DNA of 64,000 nucleotides from Corylus avellana (lineage: Eukaryota > Streptophyta > Magnoliopsida > Fagales > Betulaceae). Both the position numbers and the translations under genes were made by a program. The stretch is from positions 44,160,263 through 44,224,262 of the forward strand of contig NC_081541.1 of the NCBI RefSeq assembly GCF_901000735.1, read 5' to 3'. Every line of letters starts with the position of its first letter. Position 1 is the first letter of the stretch. Shown here piece by piece: positions 62,940 to 64,000 of this stretch. Below the pieces are notes generated by a model. It was given only the letters and a program-made list of their open reading frames with translations. It did not search any database and had not been told where the DNA came from.

Positions 62940-63496
62940 GAAGAGAATTAGAAGGAAAGGAAAAAAAAAAAAAGATAAACAAGAACAAGCAAGCCTATTA
63001 CCGCAATAAATTTGTGATTGTGGAATGCTATGTCCTCTCTACCGAGAGAAATATTAGATACTATAATTTTATCCAATATCCATCTAATATGTCTAACATG
63101 GCAGTACTTCCAACTAACTTTTAGATTAATTCTCATTAAATAACTTGATTAGAGTGGCACGTTAACATTGTTAAACAAATGTTTTAATAAAAATAAGTAT
63201 AGAGAGCATTACTCCTCTACGAAATAGGCAATATAAGTGTCACTAATGAGAACCACAATAACGGGGGAGAGATGGTGTGAATGTTTCCACCAAGGAGGCG
63301 ACCCATTTGGCGAGATTATACACGTTACTGGCAGTAACTTACTGCCCAGTTAGCACTACAGTGAGCTTTACATTAATTAAGGAAGAAATAAATAAATAAA
63401 TGTGCCGCTCCAAGGCCCTTCCAAATTTTATCCAAATTTTGTTACTTAATTTTTAAATGCTATATGAGTTTGTAAGGAAGTTTGTAATAAAAATTT
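62940..63496. other. Intron 4 part of gene D, second copy
   Basis: Upstream of the last exon on the minus strand, corresponding to the intron between exons 4 and 5. It contains a MITE-like block (about 63045-63215) similar to those in the gene C intron. No other feature was recognised. Confidence 0.6.
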
Positions 63497-63546
63497 TGGT
63501 ACCCTAAGCATTTTCCTTTGAAAGTGAATCATGACAAGTTCAAGGC
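63497..63546. repeat. 50-bp contig-end overlap with 38248-38297 (inverted)
   Basis: Exact reverse complement of 38248-38297, and both lie at the very ends of contigs. It joins this contig, flipped, to the end of 34749-38297. Confidence 0.95.
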
Positions 63547-63646
63547 NNNNNNNNNNNNNNNNNNNNNNNNNNNNNNNNNNNNNNNNNNNNNNNNNNNNNN
63601 NNNNNNNNNNNNNNNNNNNNNNNNNNNNNNNNNNNNNNNNNNNNNN
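63547..63646. other. Assembly gap (100 N)
   Basis: Followed by an (AT)n run. Confidence 0.99.
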
Positions 63647-64000
63647 ATATATATATATATATATAAAATAGACATGTTACTTGTTAGCCGTTTGAGTTAT
63701 AACGAAAAACTCTAGCAGTACGAGATCAAGACTTGAAAAGAAGTTGAAATATCAAACACCAAACACCAATATTACAACTTTTGATAATTTGGTGACGACA
63801 TAGCAAAACCCATGAAAATTTGAGGGAGCTGGTAATTGAAGTTATAACAAAAAAAAGAAAAAAAAAAGGATTATAACAGGACATCTATTAGTTTCCATGG
63901 AATCCTCATTGTCTTTGTGTGGCTTCTGGAAAGTCTTTTAAATTTGTAACAGATTCTAACACATTTCTCTTTTAGACTTCTAGTAGGTCTATTGTGATAA
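63647..64000. other. Short terminal contig, no gene recognised
   Basis: Begins with (AT)n and continues as AT-rich DNA without a recognisable feature. Confidence 0.6.

Noticed and set aside
1..64000. A wholly new biological system
   Set aside because: Every segment with strong signal fits a known gene family, a known transposon class or an assembly artefact; the rest shows no organised coding content.

Overview
This is nuclear DNA from a eudicot plant, probably a woody outcrossing species, though the exact taxon cannot be told from sequence. The signs are spliced genes with GT-AG introns, AT-rich intergenic DNA full of SINEs, MITEs, CACTA, copia and Harbinger remnants, and clear plant gene families. 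Eight runs of exactly 100 N split the window into nine contigs: 1-19271, 19372-31496, 31597-34648, 34749-38297, 38398-46707, 46808-51944, 52045-59527, 59628-63546 and 63647-64000.

Layout. (1) Positions 33-10240, minus strand: the 5' two thirds or so of NRPE1, the largest subunit of RNA polymerase V (RNA-directed DNA methylation). Ten coding exons give about 992 residues, and the gene runs off the left edge. (2) Positions 10.3-26.7 kb: a gene-poor, repeat-rich spacer. It contains a 4.8 kb segment present twice across the first gap, with the first 2150 bp base-for-base identical. (3) Positions 26.8-63 kb: a tandem cluster of NPF (NRT1/PTR family, NPF5-like) transporters, interleaved with two nearly identical CACTA transposon ends, a polymorphic LINE-like insertion, copia debris and many MITEs.

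The NPF region should not be read at face value. Several contigs are second copies, most simply the other haplotype, and at least two are inverted. 31597-34648 is a reverse-complement allele of 43.2-47.6 kb. 34749-38297 is an allele of 48.5-51.9 kb. 40804-41174 repeats the 3' end of the first NPF gene. The last 50 bp of contig 34749-38297 are the reverse complement of the last 50 bp of contig 59628-63546, so those two contigs join and rebuild one split gene. The six apparent NPF loci therefore reduce to three genes in the same orientation (here A, C and D) plus one decayed fragment (E): A at 26866-31239 (complete, 6 exons, 563 aa), C at 42119-45456 (complete, 5 exons, 558 aa), and D at 48770-50976 (exons 1-4; its last exon is seen only in the other copy, where it carries a premature stop).

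NRPE1 acts in transcriptional silencing of transposons. The NPF proteins are predicted 12-helix proton-coupled transporters whose substrate cannot be told from sequence. Nothing shows that the two work together. I found no convincing new biological system. The most distinctive structures are the CACTA ends, built of dozens of AGCGGCAAC palindromes plus a GATCGATC-rich minisatellite, one of which abuts the last exon of gene A.
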